Assembly: GCF_006438915.1 (NCBI RefSeq)
Contig: NZ_RCZE01000013.1
Coordinates: 1 to 64,000 of the forward strand
Length of the DNA: 64,000 nucleotides
Origin: Pseudomonas arsenicoxydans
GTDB taxonomy: Bacteria; Pseudomonadota; Gammaproteobacteria; Pseudomonadales; Pseudomonadaceae
Direction of reading: 5' to 3'
How positions within the stretch are numbered: the first letter of the stretch is position 1; the number at the start of each line of letters is the position of its first letter. The notes under the pieces were generated by a model that had not been told where the DNA came from, made no database searches, and was given only the letters and a program-made list of their open reading frames with translations. Below are positions 35,692 to 44,580 of the stretch, piece after piece. The position numbers were made by a program, and so were the translations under genes.

Positions 35692-38004
35692 TTACCGGGG
35701 CGCGAAGTCGTAGTTATAGAACGTGCGGGAGTGGTTGTAGCCGTACTTGCGCGCCTTGCGCAGGTCGACCTGGTTGAGCACGGTGCCGAACACCGGTACG
35801 TGGCTTTGGTGCAACATCGCAATGCCCCTTTGCACCTGGCTGATCGGCGTGCTGTCGGCCTTGACTACGTAGATCACGGCGTCCGAATGCTGGGCCAGCA
35901 GCAATGCATCGCTGATCATCTCCGCCGGCGGCGAGTCGATGATGATGTGGCGGTAACGCGACTTCAGTGCTTCGAGCATTCGCGCCATGCGTGGCGAACT
36001 GAGCAAGTCCTGGGGCGGAGGCTGGCGCGCCGGGTTGAGCGCGTCGGCGGGGGACGGCAGGCGCGGCGCGGCGAACAGGCCCACCGAGGGCTGTATCATT
36101 CTCCCGGCCGGCAGCAAGTCCAGGTTGCCCACCGAGACGATGCAGTCTTCGAGCCGGGCCGTGCCCGCAATGACATTGGCCAGCCCCGGGCTGTCCGGCG
36201 GGAAGTCGAAGTTCAGCGAAAGGGTCGGCTGACGCATGTCGGCATCGATCAACAGCACCCGCTCAAGGGAAGTGAGCGAGCTGGCGAGGTTGTTGGCAAT
36301 GGTGCTTTTGCCCTCACCGGCCACGGTCGAGGTCACCAGCACCACCTGCGACGGCATCTCGCTGCTTTGCAACATCAACCAGGTGCGCAGGTTGCGAATG
36401 GTCTCGGAAAAACGCGGGTTGTCGTTGTCCTCGAACAACCGCGCCAATTGCCGGCGGCTTTTCTTCATCACTAACGGGACAACGCTCAGCAGTGGAATAT
36501 TAAGCGTGCTCTCGATGGTCTCATCGGTCTTGAAGGTGTTGCTCAGGCTGTCGAACAGCAGGGCCAGCGCAACGCCAATCACGGCCGCCAGCAACCCGAC
36601 GATGCCCACGATCAGCGTTTTGCGCGGTTTGCTGGCTTCCACTGGAACAATCGCCGGGTCGACGATGCGCACTTTGGTCGAGTCCATGTCGGCGGTGGCC
36701 GCGGTTTCTTTCAAGCGAGTGACGAAGGTTTCGTACAGCGCCCGAGTGCTGTCGACCTCACGCTGGAACTCGCGCAACTGGAACTCTTTGCGCGCAATGT
36801 CCTGGATCTGCGCCTTGTTGGTGTTGAACGATTGGCGGATCGAGGCTTCGCTGGCCGAGGCGAGCTGGTATTGCCGCTCAATCCCGGCGACCACTTGCTG
36901 TACCTGCAATTGCAGGGCGGTGGTCGCGGCGCGCAATTCGGATTGCGCGGAAATCAGGCTCGGGTGTTTCGGCCCATAACGCCCCGACAGCTCATCGACC
37001 TTGGCTTGGGCTTTGGCCCGGTCTGCCTGGAATTGCTGGACCAGCGGATTGGACAACACGGCGGGTACGCTGGAGAGCCGACTCAGGTCCCCTGTGCTCA
37101 GGGCCTTGGCCTGGCGGTATTCGCTCTCGGCTTCCGCACGGGTACGGCGGGCGTCGACCATGCGGCTGCCGGTAGCCTCCAGTTCGTTGGCGCTGATGGT
37201 GGAGACACCGCCGACATCGACCAGACCTTGCTCTTCGCGGTAGCCCTGAAGCTTTTTCTCGGCGACTCGCAGGTTGTTGCGCAACTCGACCAGCCGGGTA
37301 TTCATCCACGCCGTGGTGGTCTGCGAAGATTTTTCACTGGTGTCGATCTGGCTGTCGGTAAAGCCCTGTGCCAATGCGTTGGCCGCAGCGGCGGCGAGAT
37401 CAGGGTCCGGCAGTTCGACCTCGATGTTCAGCAGTTGGCTTTTGCCGACAAATTTGACGTTGGTGTGCAGCATGAGGTTTTGCGTGACCTGATTGAAAAT
37501 GTCTTCCTCGGTCGGCGCGTCTTTCACCGGCATCAACATGCCCAATCCGGGTATCCACTGATCAAGGTTGAGCTCCGCCAGCCATTTGCGCGGCGTGAAC
37601 CACGGCGCCGGTTGCTGGCGCGGGTCGGTGATCGGGTTGGTGGTGAGGCCGAGTTTTTTCACCGCTCGCTCGGCCAGGTCCCGGGATTCCAGCAGGGCCT
37701 GCTGGGTCTGCAAATAGTCTGTGGCGTTGCCGCCTGAATCCTTTACTTGCTGGAAGGACAACAGCGGCGGCGTCTTATCGTTGAACAGCAACGTGGTGCT
37801 GCCGACGTATTGCGGGGTGATCAGCGAGACGGCCACCACCGCCAGGGCAACGCTGAGCGCGATCAACCAGCCGATTTTCCATTTCGCGCGCCAGATCACC
37901 CTCCACAGTTTGAGCAGATCAATGGTGTCCCTGTCTTCGCTGTGCTGTTGATACACGTGCGTTTGCAGAGGACGTTCGACGTAGTTGCTAGGGCTGTTGT
38001 CCAT
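35692..38004 (-). CDS. Wzc-type polysaccharide co-polymerase and tyrosine kinase
   Basis: 770-residue inner-membrane bacterial tyrosine kinase that sets chain length and couples polymerisation to export. TM1 is near residues 43-63 and TM2 near 445-470 (TLIVGIVGLLAAVIGVALAL), with a long periplasmic coiled-coil region between. The cytoplasmic kinase domain has Walker A TSTVAGEGKST (near 560), Walker A' LLIDADMRQP and Walker B HIIIDSPPAE. The C-terminal tail is a tyrosine cluster (YGYNHSRTFYNYDF), the usual autophosphorylation site. It starts two bases after the OPX gene. Confidence 0.94.
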   Translation of the reverse strand: MDNSPSNYVERPLQTHVYQQHSEDRDTIDLLKLWRVIWRAKWKIGWLIALSVALAVVAVSLITPQYVGSTTLLFNDKTPPLLSFQQVKDSGGNATDYLQTQQALLESRDLAERAVKKLGLTTNPITDPRQQPAPWFTPRKWLAELNLDQWIPGLGMLMPVKDAPTEEDIFNQVTQNLMLHTNVKFVGKSQLLNIEVELPDPDLAAAAANALAQGFTDSQIDTSEKSSQTTTAWMNTRLVELRNNLRVAEKKLQGYREEQGLVDVGGVSTISANELEATGSRMVDARRTRAEAESEYRQAKALSTGDLSRLSSVPAVLSNPLVQQFQADRAKAQAKVDELSGRYGPKHPSLISAQSELRAATTALQLQVQQVVAGIERQYQLASASEASIRQSFNTNKAQIQDIARKEFQLREFQREVDSTRALYETFVTRLKETAATADMDSTKVRIVDPAIVPVEASKPRKTLIVGIVGLLAAVIGVALALLFDSLSNTFKTDETIESTLNIPLLSVVPLVMKKSRRQLARLFEDNDNPRFSETIRNLRTWLMLQSSEMPSQVVLVTSTVAGEGKSTIANNLASSLTSLERVLLIDADMRQPTLSLNFDFPPDSPGLANVIAGTARLEDCIVSVGNLDLLPAGRMIQPSVGLFAAPRLPSPADALNPARQPPPQDLLSSPRMARMLEALKSRYRHIIIDSPPAEMISDALLLAQHSDAVIYVVKADSTPISQVQRGIAMLHQSHVPVFGTVLNQVDLRKARKYGYNHSRTFYNYDFAPR

Positions 38005-38006
38005 GA

Positions 38007-38540
38007 TTAGAAAAAGCCTTGTGCAATGGAAATGGTGTCACCGGGGGCAATCGTGGTGTTGCGCGTCACTTCATCGGTGAGGGTCTGGCCGCTGTCGCCG
38101 CGCACGATCGTCACGCGTTTGATCGAGGCGCGCTCGGTCAGGCCACCGCCCAAAGCGATGGCTTTTTCAAGGGTCAGGCCGGGCACGAAGGGATAACTGC
38201 CGGGCTTGGTGACCTCGCCGTTGATGTAGAACGCGCGGTATTCGATCTGGCTCAGGCTGACTTTCGGATCGATCAGGTAGCCCTGCTTGAGCCCATCGAC
38301 GATGACCTTTTCGAGTTGGCTGGGGGTGAGGCCCTTGGCGGAAATTTCACCCAGAAACGGATAGGAAAACGTTCCGGCGTCGTTGAGGCGGATCCTTTTC
38401 AGGCTCAGATCCGGCTCGCCAAACACGGTGATGCGCAAGACATCGCCTGCGGCCAGTTTGTATTGGGTACCGGAGTCGGCAGCATGGGCCGTGGGGACGA
38501 CCATCAATGCCAGTAACAAGCCAAAAGTGTGTGAGTTCAT
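38007..38540 (-). CDS. Short Wza-like polysaccharide export protein (OPX)
   Basis: 177-residue periplasmic protein with a signal peptide (about 1-20, ending AHA, no lipobox cysteine). It has a Poly_export domain (YKLAAGDVLRITVFGEPDLS…TFSYPFLGEI) and one SLBB domain (FYINGEVTKPGSYPFVPGLT). It is about half the length of E. coli Wza and lacks the C-terminal alpha-helical barrel that crosses the outer membrane. It therefore needs another outer-membrane pore. The adjacent beta-barrel gene is the obvious partner (inference). GAGGG precedes the ATG. Confidence 0.9.
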   Translation of the reverse strand: MNSHTFGLLLALMVVPTAHAADSGTQYKLAAGDVLRITVFGEPDLSLKRIRLNDAGTFSYPFLGEISAKGLTPSQLEKVIVDGLKQGYLIDPKVSLSQIEYRAFYINGEVTKPGSYPFVPGLTLEKAIALGGGLTERASIKRVTIVRGDSGQTLTDEVTRNTTIAPGDTISIAQGFF

Positions 38541-38552
38541 GGCAAAACCCTC

Positions 38553-39713
38553 TTAAAGGCTTACGTTGAAGCTGACCGAAACAACGTTGCGGGTGTAGCT
38601 TTCGTTGTCGGCATCCGAGTTGTCATCGCGGTAGCGATAGCCGAGTTCGATATCCAGCCAGCGACGCATGGCGTACACCATGGCCAGGTTGTAGTCCTGC
38701 ACATTGTCCGTACGGCTCTGGCCTTCGTAGACATAACGGCCGTAACCGGCCTGGGCGATGGAGGTGATGCGTTCGGTCCAGCCATGGCGCCATCCGACCT
38801 GGGTGAAGGTCGATTTCACGGCATCGGCGCCATCATCGCCTTCGGCAAGGGCCTGGCGGGCGACCAAGGTAAACGTCGAGTAAGTGCGCGGTTTATATTG
38901 CAGATCCACTTGCCATGTGGGGTTGTCGAGGTCTTTGGACTGGCTGCTGTCGAAGTTCTTCTTTTCGTAACCAATGCGGACTTTGCCCGAGGTGCGGGCG
39001 GTGAAGTCCCATGTAGCACCGCCCAGGAGTGCGTCGGATTTACTGCTGCGCGGGCTGTTCGCTTGCAGGTAATCGAAGTCGCTATGGTCGTATTCCAGCA
39101 AGCCACGGGTATTGCTGCCGATGCGGTGATACCACGTGGTGGTCACGGCCGTTGTATTACGTTCTTTGTCGTCGTTGACGCCGTCGGCATTGGTGTAGCG
39201 AAGTTCCGCATAGTTGGCGCCGACATCGATCTGGTTATCAGCACTCTTGGCGCCGTAGGTGTATAAGCCGCCGACGCGTTTGTTGTTGAGTTTGTCATTC
39301 TCGTATGGGACTGCTGTCGATTCCGTGCGCTCCCATTTGCGGTATTCGGCCTCAAGTTTCAGACGGTGCCGGTCGGTGAATTCCATGATGCTGTCCGCTC
39401 GCACCCGTTGTGCCGTATACGAAGCATCCGGCTCGTCGTGGTAAATATTCTGAGTGGGTTGCCAGATCAGGCGGGTAGCACTGTTGCGGTCTTCAGCCTT
39501 GAGCTCGAAGGAGGGTGCCAACCGGGTAATCATGGAAGATTGGGTGTTGGTTTCCAGTTCGCGAAAGTTGTCGTCGTAACTTTCTGACATCAAAAAAGTG
39601 GGCGTGAAGTTAAATCCGTAAACATCGATATTTTGGGGGTTGATACTCCATGCCAGCCCTGGATAAAGAGAAGCCATGAGCAGTGCAACAGGGCAACGTG
39701 ACTTCAAGGCCAT
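38553..39713 (-). CDS. Outer-membrane beta-barrel protein of the exopolysaccharide operon
   Basis: 386 residues with a signal peptide (about 1-22, ending GLAWS). Then come many alternating amphipathic strands with aromatic ends, closing in a C-terminal strand VVSVSFNVSL typical of outer-membrane barrels. Its layout fits the BBP2-type barrels found in exopolysaccharide loci. The ATG at 39713 follows CAGGAG. It lies between the RfaH-like gene and the short OPX gene, and may form the outer-membrane channel for the polymer. Confidence 0.82.
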   Translation of the reverse strand: MALKSRCPVALLMASLYPGLAWSINPQNIDVYGFNFTPTFLMSESYDDNFRELETNTQSSMITRLAPSFELKAEDRNSATRLIWQPTQNIYHDEPDASYTAQRVRADSIMEFTDRHRLKLEAEYRKWERTESTAVPYENDKLNNKRVGGLYTYGAKSADNQIDVGANYAELRYTNADGVNDDKERNTTAVTTTWYHRIGSNTRGLLEYDHSDFDYLQANSPRSSKSDALLGGATWDFTARTSGKVRIGYEKKNFDSSQSKDLDNPTWQVDLQYKPRTYSTFTLVARQALAEGDDGADAVKSTFTQVGWRHGWTERITSIAQAGYGRYVYEGQSRTDNVQDYNLAMVYAMRRWLDIELGYRYRDDNSDADNESYTRNVVSVSFNVSL

Positions 39714-39750
39714 ATCATAGCTCCTGAGGAAAAGCATATAAGGCAAACGA

Positions 39751-40287
39751 TTAGTTATTAAGTTGTATGGGGGTGCTCTGACGGCCGAGATCGCTTAGCG
39801 GAACGCAAATAGTTTGATCGCGATTAAGGAACTGCAGCAGGATCATCACGCGCTCGGCCCCCTTCGAGGACACGAAGATGCCTTCCAGTGTCGACAGTGG
39901 CCCTCGAATGATTTGCAAGTGTTCGCCGGGTTTCAGGTCGTGGTCGACGTGCGCTTCCGCCGATTCAAAACAGCGCGCGCGCAGATGCTCGATGACATGC
40001 TCTGCCACCGTCGCAGGACCATGATTGAATTCGACAATACGACTGACGCCACGGGTGGAACGCAGGGGCGCCCAATTGTCGTTACGGCTGAGGTGGATAA
40101 ACAGATACCCGGGGAACAGCGATTCCAACACCCTGTGCCGTTTGCCGCGTATCACGCGTTCAGTCACCAGCTGGGGGTGGAAAATCACATAGTTCTGTTG
40201 AAGCAGGTTGAGGTGGGCACGTTCATCCTGACGGGGTTTGCATTGCAGAAGGTACCAATTAGACCGCTCGGAGCTTAATGCTGGCAT
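39751..40287 (-). CDS. RfaH/NusG-like transcription antiterminator
   Basis: 178-residue specialised NusG paralogue. The N-terminal NGN domain reads NWYLLQCKPRQDERAHLNL, FPGYLFIHL and LRSTRGVSRIVEF. The C-terminal KOW domain has LKPGEHLQIIRGPLSTLEG. RfaH-type factors bind RNA polymerase paused at an ops element, suppress pausing and Rho termination, and recruit ribosomes. It is the first gene of the exopolysaccharide operon, with an ops-like site in its own leader, so it probably acts on its own operon (inference). The ribosome site is weak. Confidence 0.88.
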   Translation of the reverse strand: MPALSSERSNWYLLQCKPRQDERAHLNLLQQNYVIFHPQLVTERVIRGKRHRVLESLFPGYLFIHLSRNDNWAPLRSTRGVSRIVEFNHGPATVAEHVIEHLRARCFESAEAHVDHDLKPGEHLQIIRGPLSTLEGIFVSSKGAERVMILLQFLNRDQTICVPLSDLGRQSTPIQLNN

Positions 40288-40500
40288 GCTGGTAAACTCT
40301 GTGAATTGAGAAGTTTAGGCAGGCAGTGGCTCTATTGAGGCCTATGAAGTGTTATTCGAGCAGATATATTTTTTTATAAAGTTGCGCAGTTGTGTATCAA
40401 TACTGAATCACAAAGCGCCTCACGAAAGGGCATACGCCAATGACGTGACGCTATACCGTGCAACATATCAGGCATAAGCCTGAGTAAACTTTGCTTTGGG

Positions 40501-40514
40501 CAAAGCTACCGCAC
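40501..40514 (-). promoter_or_regulatory. ops-like element in the exopolysaccharide operon leader
   Basis: On the minus strand the sequence reads TGCGGTAGCTTTG. The core GCGGTAGC (40512 to 40505) matches the E. coli ops element GGCGGTAGCGTG over its invariant part. It is 218 bases ahead of the RfaH-like start codon and about 100 bases after the inferred transcription start, the position expected for RfaH recruitment. Confidence 0.72.
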
Positions 40515-40619
40515 GGTCTGCACATTGGACCTGCATTAAAATAGTTCGGAAGGGGCCTGAGGAGCAGAGGCTAAACAGATAGTCTGCACTCGCATAACTG
40601 TTCCAATGGCCGGTGTGTA

Positions 40620-40648
40620 GTTATCGACCACTCTAAGCGAGCTGTCAA
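40620..40648 (-). promoter_or_regulatory. Probable sigma70 promoter of the exopolysaccharide operon
   Basis: Minus-strand TTGACA (40648-40643) is a consensus -35 box, followed after 17 bases by GATAAC (40625-40620) as -10. The predicted start is near 40613, giving a leader of about 325 nt before the RfaH-like ATG. The region is AT-rich compared with its surroundings. Confidence 0.6.
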
Positions 40649-40783
40649 ACGTTCCCAGTCAAAAAACATGCCTTTTATCCATTAGTGATTTTGCTACTGC
40701 TCAAGTAGTTGTTTTTTGGAGGGTTTTTTTATTCGTCGGAGAAATTAAACTTTTTTGGTTGCTGATAGTCAGGCCATGTTAAA

Positions 40784-40789
40784 TATAAT
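40784..40789 (+). promoter_or_regulatory. Candidate -10 box for the divergent epimerase gene
   Basis: A consensus TATAAT lies about 105 bases upstream of the epimerase ATG. The -35 is weak (TTGCTG at 19 bases), so activator dependence is possible. The rest of the 606-base intergenic region holds no supported gene. Confidence 0.45.
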
Positions 40790-40893
40790 CCCCAACTGTG
40801 GGCAACATTAAGTAGTTAGCGCCACATCTGGACCCAATGCAATTGCAAAGCTATAACTATCACCTTCATGTCCAGACAGCGGAGCAAGGCACT

Positions 40894-41871
40894 ATGACCG
40901 TTCTTGTGACTGGCGCCGCAGGGTTCATCGGGTATCACACGGTCAAACGGCTGTGCCTGCAAGGCCTTGAAGTGATCGGCATCGACAACCTCAATGACTA
41001 TTACAGCGTGGAACTCAAACAGGCCCGGCTCAAGCAACTGAGCGTGCTTCAAGGCTTTCGTTTTCAGAAAATGGACATTGTCGACAAGTCTGCGCTGATG
41101 GCGTTGTTCAATGAACATCGCTTCACCGAAGTGGTGCATTTGGCAGCGCAAGCGGGGGTTCGTTACTCGCTGGACAACCCGGACGCCTATGCGCAATCCA
41201 ACCTTGTGGGTTTCCTGAATGTGCTGGAAACCTGTCGACACCATCCGCCTGCGCACCTGATCTACGCATCGAGCAGTTCGGTGTACGGCGCCAACAACAA
41301 GCTGCCGTTCAGCGTGGATGACCCGGTGGATCATCCGGTTTCGCTGTACGCCGCAAGCAAGCGCGCCAACGAACTGCTCGCCGACAGCTACTGCCATCTC
41401 TACGGCCTGAAGGCCAGCGGCCTGCGCTTTTTCACCGTCTACGGGCCTTGGGGTCGTCCAGACATGGCGCTGTTCAAGTTCACCGAGGCGATCCTCAAGG
41501 GCCAGCCGATCGAGGTGTTCAACCACGGTCAGATGGCGCGCGACTTCACCTACATCGACGACATCGTCGAAGGCATCGCCCGCTTACGAACAAAACCGCC
41601 ACTGGCGAACCACGAGAGCGGGGGCGCCAATCGGCTATTCAACATCGGCCGTGGCCAGCCGATCGCGTTGCTGGATTTTATCGAGTGCCTGGAGTCGGCA
41701 TTGGGAATCAAAGCGCAGCGCAATAACCTGCCGATGCAAGCGGGTGACGTAATCAAGACCTGGGCCGATGTGTCGGCGCTGGCGGACTGGGTCGACTTCC
41801 GCCCGCAAGTGTCCGTTGAAACCGGCGTGGCGCAATTTGTGGCGTGGTATCGGGATTTTTATCAGGTGTGA
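40894..41871 (+). CDS. UDP-glucuronate 4-epimerase
   Basis: 325-residue extended short-chain dehydrogenase that interconverts UDP-glucuronate and UDP-galacturonate. It has the NAD motif TGAAGFIGYH, the specificity stretch GIDNLNDYYSVELKQARL typical of this epimerase, SSSSVYG, the catalytic YAASK and RFFTVYGPWGRPDMA. I chose the ATG at 40894 behind GGAGCAAGG. It is divergent from the exopolysaccharide operon and supplies a likely building block together with Ugd. It is distinct from the galE remnant. Confidence 0.93.
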   Translation: MTVLVTGAAGFIGYHTVKRLCLQGLEVIGIDNLNDYYSVELKQARLKQLSVLQGFRFQKMDIVDKSALMALFNEHRFTEVVHLAAQAGVRYSLDNPDAYAQSNLVGFLNVLETCRHHPPAHLIYASSSSVYGANNKLPFSVDDPVDHPVSLYAASKRANELLADSYCHLYGLKASGLRFFTVYGPWGRPDMALFKFTEAILKGQPIEVFNHGQMARDFTYIDDIVEGIARLRTKPPLANHESGGANRLFNIGRGQPIALLDFIECLESALGIKAQRNNLPMQAGDVIKTWADVSALADWVDFRPQVSVETGVAQFVAWYRDFYQV

Positions 41872-41981
41872 AATCACGTCAACACAAATTCCACCGGCCC
41901 CAGCGCCGGAGGAAGTTGTGTTTCCCCCATTGCGGTGAGGATTTCCCGTGTTATCGATGCTGTCTATGAATGCGTGCGTGC

Positions 41982-42770
41982 TCATAATCCGTCGCGTATC
42001 AATTTGAGATACTCCGGGCTGTCGGAAATGGAGTTATGGCCGGTGTCCGGTATCACCTTCAGCGTCGCCACACCGAGAGCGAAATGGGTGTAGAGCTGCT
42101 GTGTGCTGGAACGCGGGATGACTTCGTCGTGGCTGGCGGCGATCACCAACGTCGGCACCGTGATGTGCGCTGCATAGCGCCAGGATTCGAAGCGGTCCTG
42201 TAACAGCCACTTCACCGGGAACCAGCGGAACCGCTGCCGGGCGAGGCTTTCGAGGCTGTTGTAAGGCGTGATCAGGATCAGCCGCGAAGCCGGGCGCTGG
42301 CTGGCCAGACGCACGGCGACGCCCGAGCCGAGGCTGCGCCCGACCACTGCAACATTCGGATGGTTGCTGTAGACCTTGTCGAACAAGGTCAGGGCATCGC
42401 GGGCAATCGCCTCTTCGGACGGCGAGCCGGTACTGCCACCGAACCCCCGATAGTGCATCAAGTACAGCGCATGCTCTGGGAACGCCTGGGAAAATCCGGC
42501 CAGGTTGTGAGACACATCCTCGGCATTGCCACCGAAATAGATTAATGCGTTCGGGCCATTGTGCGGCCTGACGGACACCTGTATTTGCGCGTCTTCGACG
42601 GTCAGCGTCAGCAGCGACGCGGGCGTGGTGACGGCGCTGGGCTGCGGGTAGTAGATCAATGCGCGCTGAAACACGAACAGCGCCGCACACAGCGCCAGGT
42701 ACAACGCAGCAATGATGACAACGAGAAGCGCCAGGTTTCTGAACATTCGACTAACTTTAGGGGGCGACAT
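41982..42770 (-). CDS. Membrane-anchored alpha/beta hydrolase (BEM46-like)
   Basis: 262 residues. One N-terminal membrane segment (LALLVVIIAALYLALCAALF) is followed by an alpha/beta hydrolase domain facing the periplasm or membrane. The nucleophile elbow is GRSLGSG, the HYRGFGGSTGSPSE oxyanion region is typical of the BEM46/ABHD13 group, and the acid and base are in ASHDEVIP and DTGHNSIS. The substrate is unknown. The start is uncertain: 42770 has a weak GAG, and an alternative ATG at 42746 has none. It is divergent from the aldo/keto reductase gene. Confidence 0.85.
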   Translation of the reverse strand: MSPPKVSRMFRNLALLVVIIAALYLALCAALFVFQRALIYYPQPSAVTTPASLLTLTVEDAQIQVSVRPHNGPNALIYFGGNAEDVSHNLAGFSQAFPEHALYLMHYRGFGGSTGSPSEEAIARDALTLFDKVYSNHPNVAVVGRSLGSGVAVRLASQRPASRLILITPYNSLESLARQRFRWFPVKWLLQDRFESWRYAAHITVPTLVIAASHDEVIPRSSTQQLYTHFALGVATLKVIPDTGHNSISDSPEYLKLIRDGL

Positions 42771-42868
42771 TGACGGCTCTGGGATCGAGGTCCGCTCACA
42801 CAGGATCGGTGCCAGAGTTTAGTTCAACGGTAGCGGGGCACGCCGGGTTGGGCCACACGGGCACTACG

Positions 42869-43813
42869 ATGAGCCACACTGACGGATACACGCGACGACG
42901 ATTTCTCACGCTGGCTGCCGGTGCTTCGGCGGTTTTCACCTTCGATCGGGCTTTTGCAACCTCGGCGCCGTCGACGGAAACAGGAGGCAAGACCATGCTG
43001 ACCCGCGCCATTCCCTCCAGCAACGAGCCATTGCCTATCGTCGGGTTGGGCACCTATCGCGGTTTTGAGGTCGAGCCTTCCAGCCCCGCCTACAAACAAT
43101 TGCCAGAGGTACTCAGCGCCTTGTTCAAGAAGGGCGGGACGGTCATCGACAGCTCGCCGATGTACGGTCGCGCCGAACAGACCACCGGTGAATTGCTGTC
43201 GATCCACGAGCCGCGCTCGCCGGCCTTTCTCGCCACCAAGGTGTGGACCCGTGGCCGCGAGGAGGGCATCGCGCAGATGGAGCAGTCATTCAGCCTGCTG
43301 CAAACGGACCGCATCGACCTGATGCAGATCCACAACCTGCTGGATTGGCAAACCCATTTGCCGACGTTGCGCGAATGGAAGGAGCAAGGGCGGATACGCT
43401 ACATCGGCATCACCCATTACACGCCGACGGCGTACGAGGAAGTGGAAGCGGTGCTCAAGGCCGAGCCCCTGGATTTCTTGCAGATCAACTATGCGCTGGA
43501 CGATCGCGGTGTCGAGCAACGCATATTGCCGTTGTGTCGCGAGCGCGGGGTGGCGGTGATCTGCAACCGGCCCTTCGGTGGCGGCGGTTTGCTCGAACGC
43601 TTGAAGGGCAAGCCGTTGCCCGGTTGGGCCGCGCAAGTGGGGGTCACCAGTTGGGCGCAATTGGCGTTGAAGTTCCTGCTGTCCCATTCAGCGGTAACGT
43701 GCGTGATCCCCGGCACCGGCAATCCGCGATACATGGCGGACAATGCCGGCGCCGGTTTCGGGCCGATGCTCACGGGGGCGCAGCGCGAGCAGTTGATCGA
43801 CATCGTGCGTTAG
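42869..43813 (+). CDS. Tat-exported aldo/keto reductase
   Basis: 314 residues. A twin-arginine signal (TRRRFLTLAAGASAVF) at the start suggests export of the folded, NADP-loaded enzyme. The TIM-barrel motifs are VGLGTYRGFE, the catalytic Asp/Tyr region VIDSSPMYGRAEQTTGELL, LMQIHNLLDW, FLQINYALDD and VIPGTGNPRYMADN. The catalytic Lys is in LATKVWT. I chose the ATG at 42869. The substrate is unknown. The last codons overlap the convergent GST gene by 4 bases. Confidence 0.88.
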   Translation: MSHTDGYTRRRFLTLAAGASAVFTFDRAFATSAPSTETGGKTMLTRAIPSSNEPLPIVGLGTYRGFEVEPSSPAYKQLPEVLSALFKKGGTVIDSSPMYGRAEQTTGELLSIHEPRSPAFLATKVWTRGREEGIAQMEQSFSLLQTDRIDLMQIHNLLDWQTHLPTLREWKEQGRIRYIGITHYTPTAYEEVEAVLKAEPLDFLQINYALDDRGVEQRILPLCRERGVAVICNRPFGGGGLLERLKGKPLPGWAAQVGVTSWAQLALKFLLSHSAVTCVIPGTGNPRYMADNAGAGFGPMLTGAQREQLIDIVR

Positions 43814-44481
43814 GCGCGCGGGTAAAACCGTTGCGGGATGTCTTGCTCAAACGGGTAGAGCGAGAAGTAAGGCCTGGCTTCGTCGATTACCTGTTGCACG
43901 GACGGCCTGTTCATCAGCCGGTCGAAGTAGGCGTTTAAGTGGCCGAGTTCATCAGGCATCCGCTCAAGCGTACTGGCATAGAAAAGCGCCGGGGCCGCTG
44001 AACAATCGGCCAGGCTGAACTCCGCGCTGGCCAGCCAGGAATTGTTCGCCAACTGGCGGTCGAACATGCCGTACACGGTCTGTAGCGTGGCGCGCTGTTG
44101 GGTCAGATTGCCGTTCGCACCGAGGATACGATCCAGGACAATCTGTTGCAGTGGTGTCTGAAGGTAGTTGTCGCAGACCCGGTCCCACAGACGGACCTCC
44201 AGCGCTGTGTCCCAATTGCCTGGAATCAGCCGGTTTTGCCCGGCGAAATAGTGATCGAGGTATTCAATGATGATCGTCGACTCCGCCACGTCGCATTGGC
44301 CGGTGTGATCATGAATGACCGGGAATTTGCCGATCGGCCAGAGTGCCTGCAACTCGGCTTTCTCGGCTGCGTTGCCCAGGTCGATGAGCCGTTTGTCGAA
44401 GTCGACCGCGTGCTCATAAAGCGCGATCAGTACTTTGTGGCAGTACGACGACAGGGGATGGTAATAAAGCGTCAATGACAT
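43810..44481 (-). CDS. Glutathione S-transferase
   Basis: 223-residue cytosolic GST. The N-terminal thioredoxin-like domain reads SLTLYYHPLSSYCHKVLIAL, with cis-proline GKFPVIHD and the glutathione-binding AESTIIIEYL. The all-helical C-terminal domain includes SLADCSAAPALFY. The ATG at 44481 follows GGGAGG. A Ser/Tyr rather than Cys-Pro-x-Cys start argues against a glutaredoxin. Substrate unknown. Confidence 0.9.
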   Translation of the reverse strand: MSLTLYYHPLSSYCHKVLIALYEHAVDFDKRLIDLGNAAEKAELQALWPIGKFPVIHDHTGQCDVAESTIIIEYLDHYFAGQNRLIPGNWDTALEVRLWDRVCDNYLQTPLQQIVLDRILGANGNLTQQRATLQTVYGMFDRQLANNSWLASAEFSLADCSAAPALFYASTLERMPDELGHLNAYFDRLMNRPSVQQVIDEARPYFSLYPFEQDIPQRFYPRA

Positions 44482-44580
44482 CTTCAGCGCCTCCCGGGAA
44501 GTGACCTCCAACAGCATAGTCGACGCCCACGAGTAAAACTGCAGCCTGGGCGCCAACGACGCCCAGGCTGAGTTTTCCGC

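Noticed and set aside
23731..41871. Exopolysaccharide region as a genomic island with integrase ends
   Set aside because: I found no integrase, tRNA target, direct repeats or transposase at either edge; GC content drops only in the 40.3-40.9 kb promoter region.
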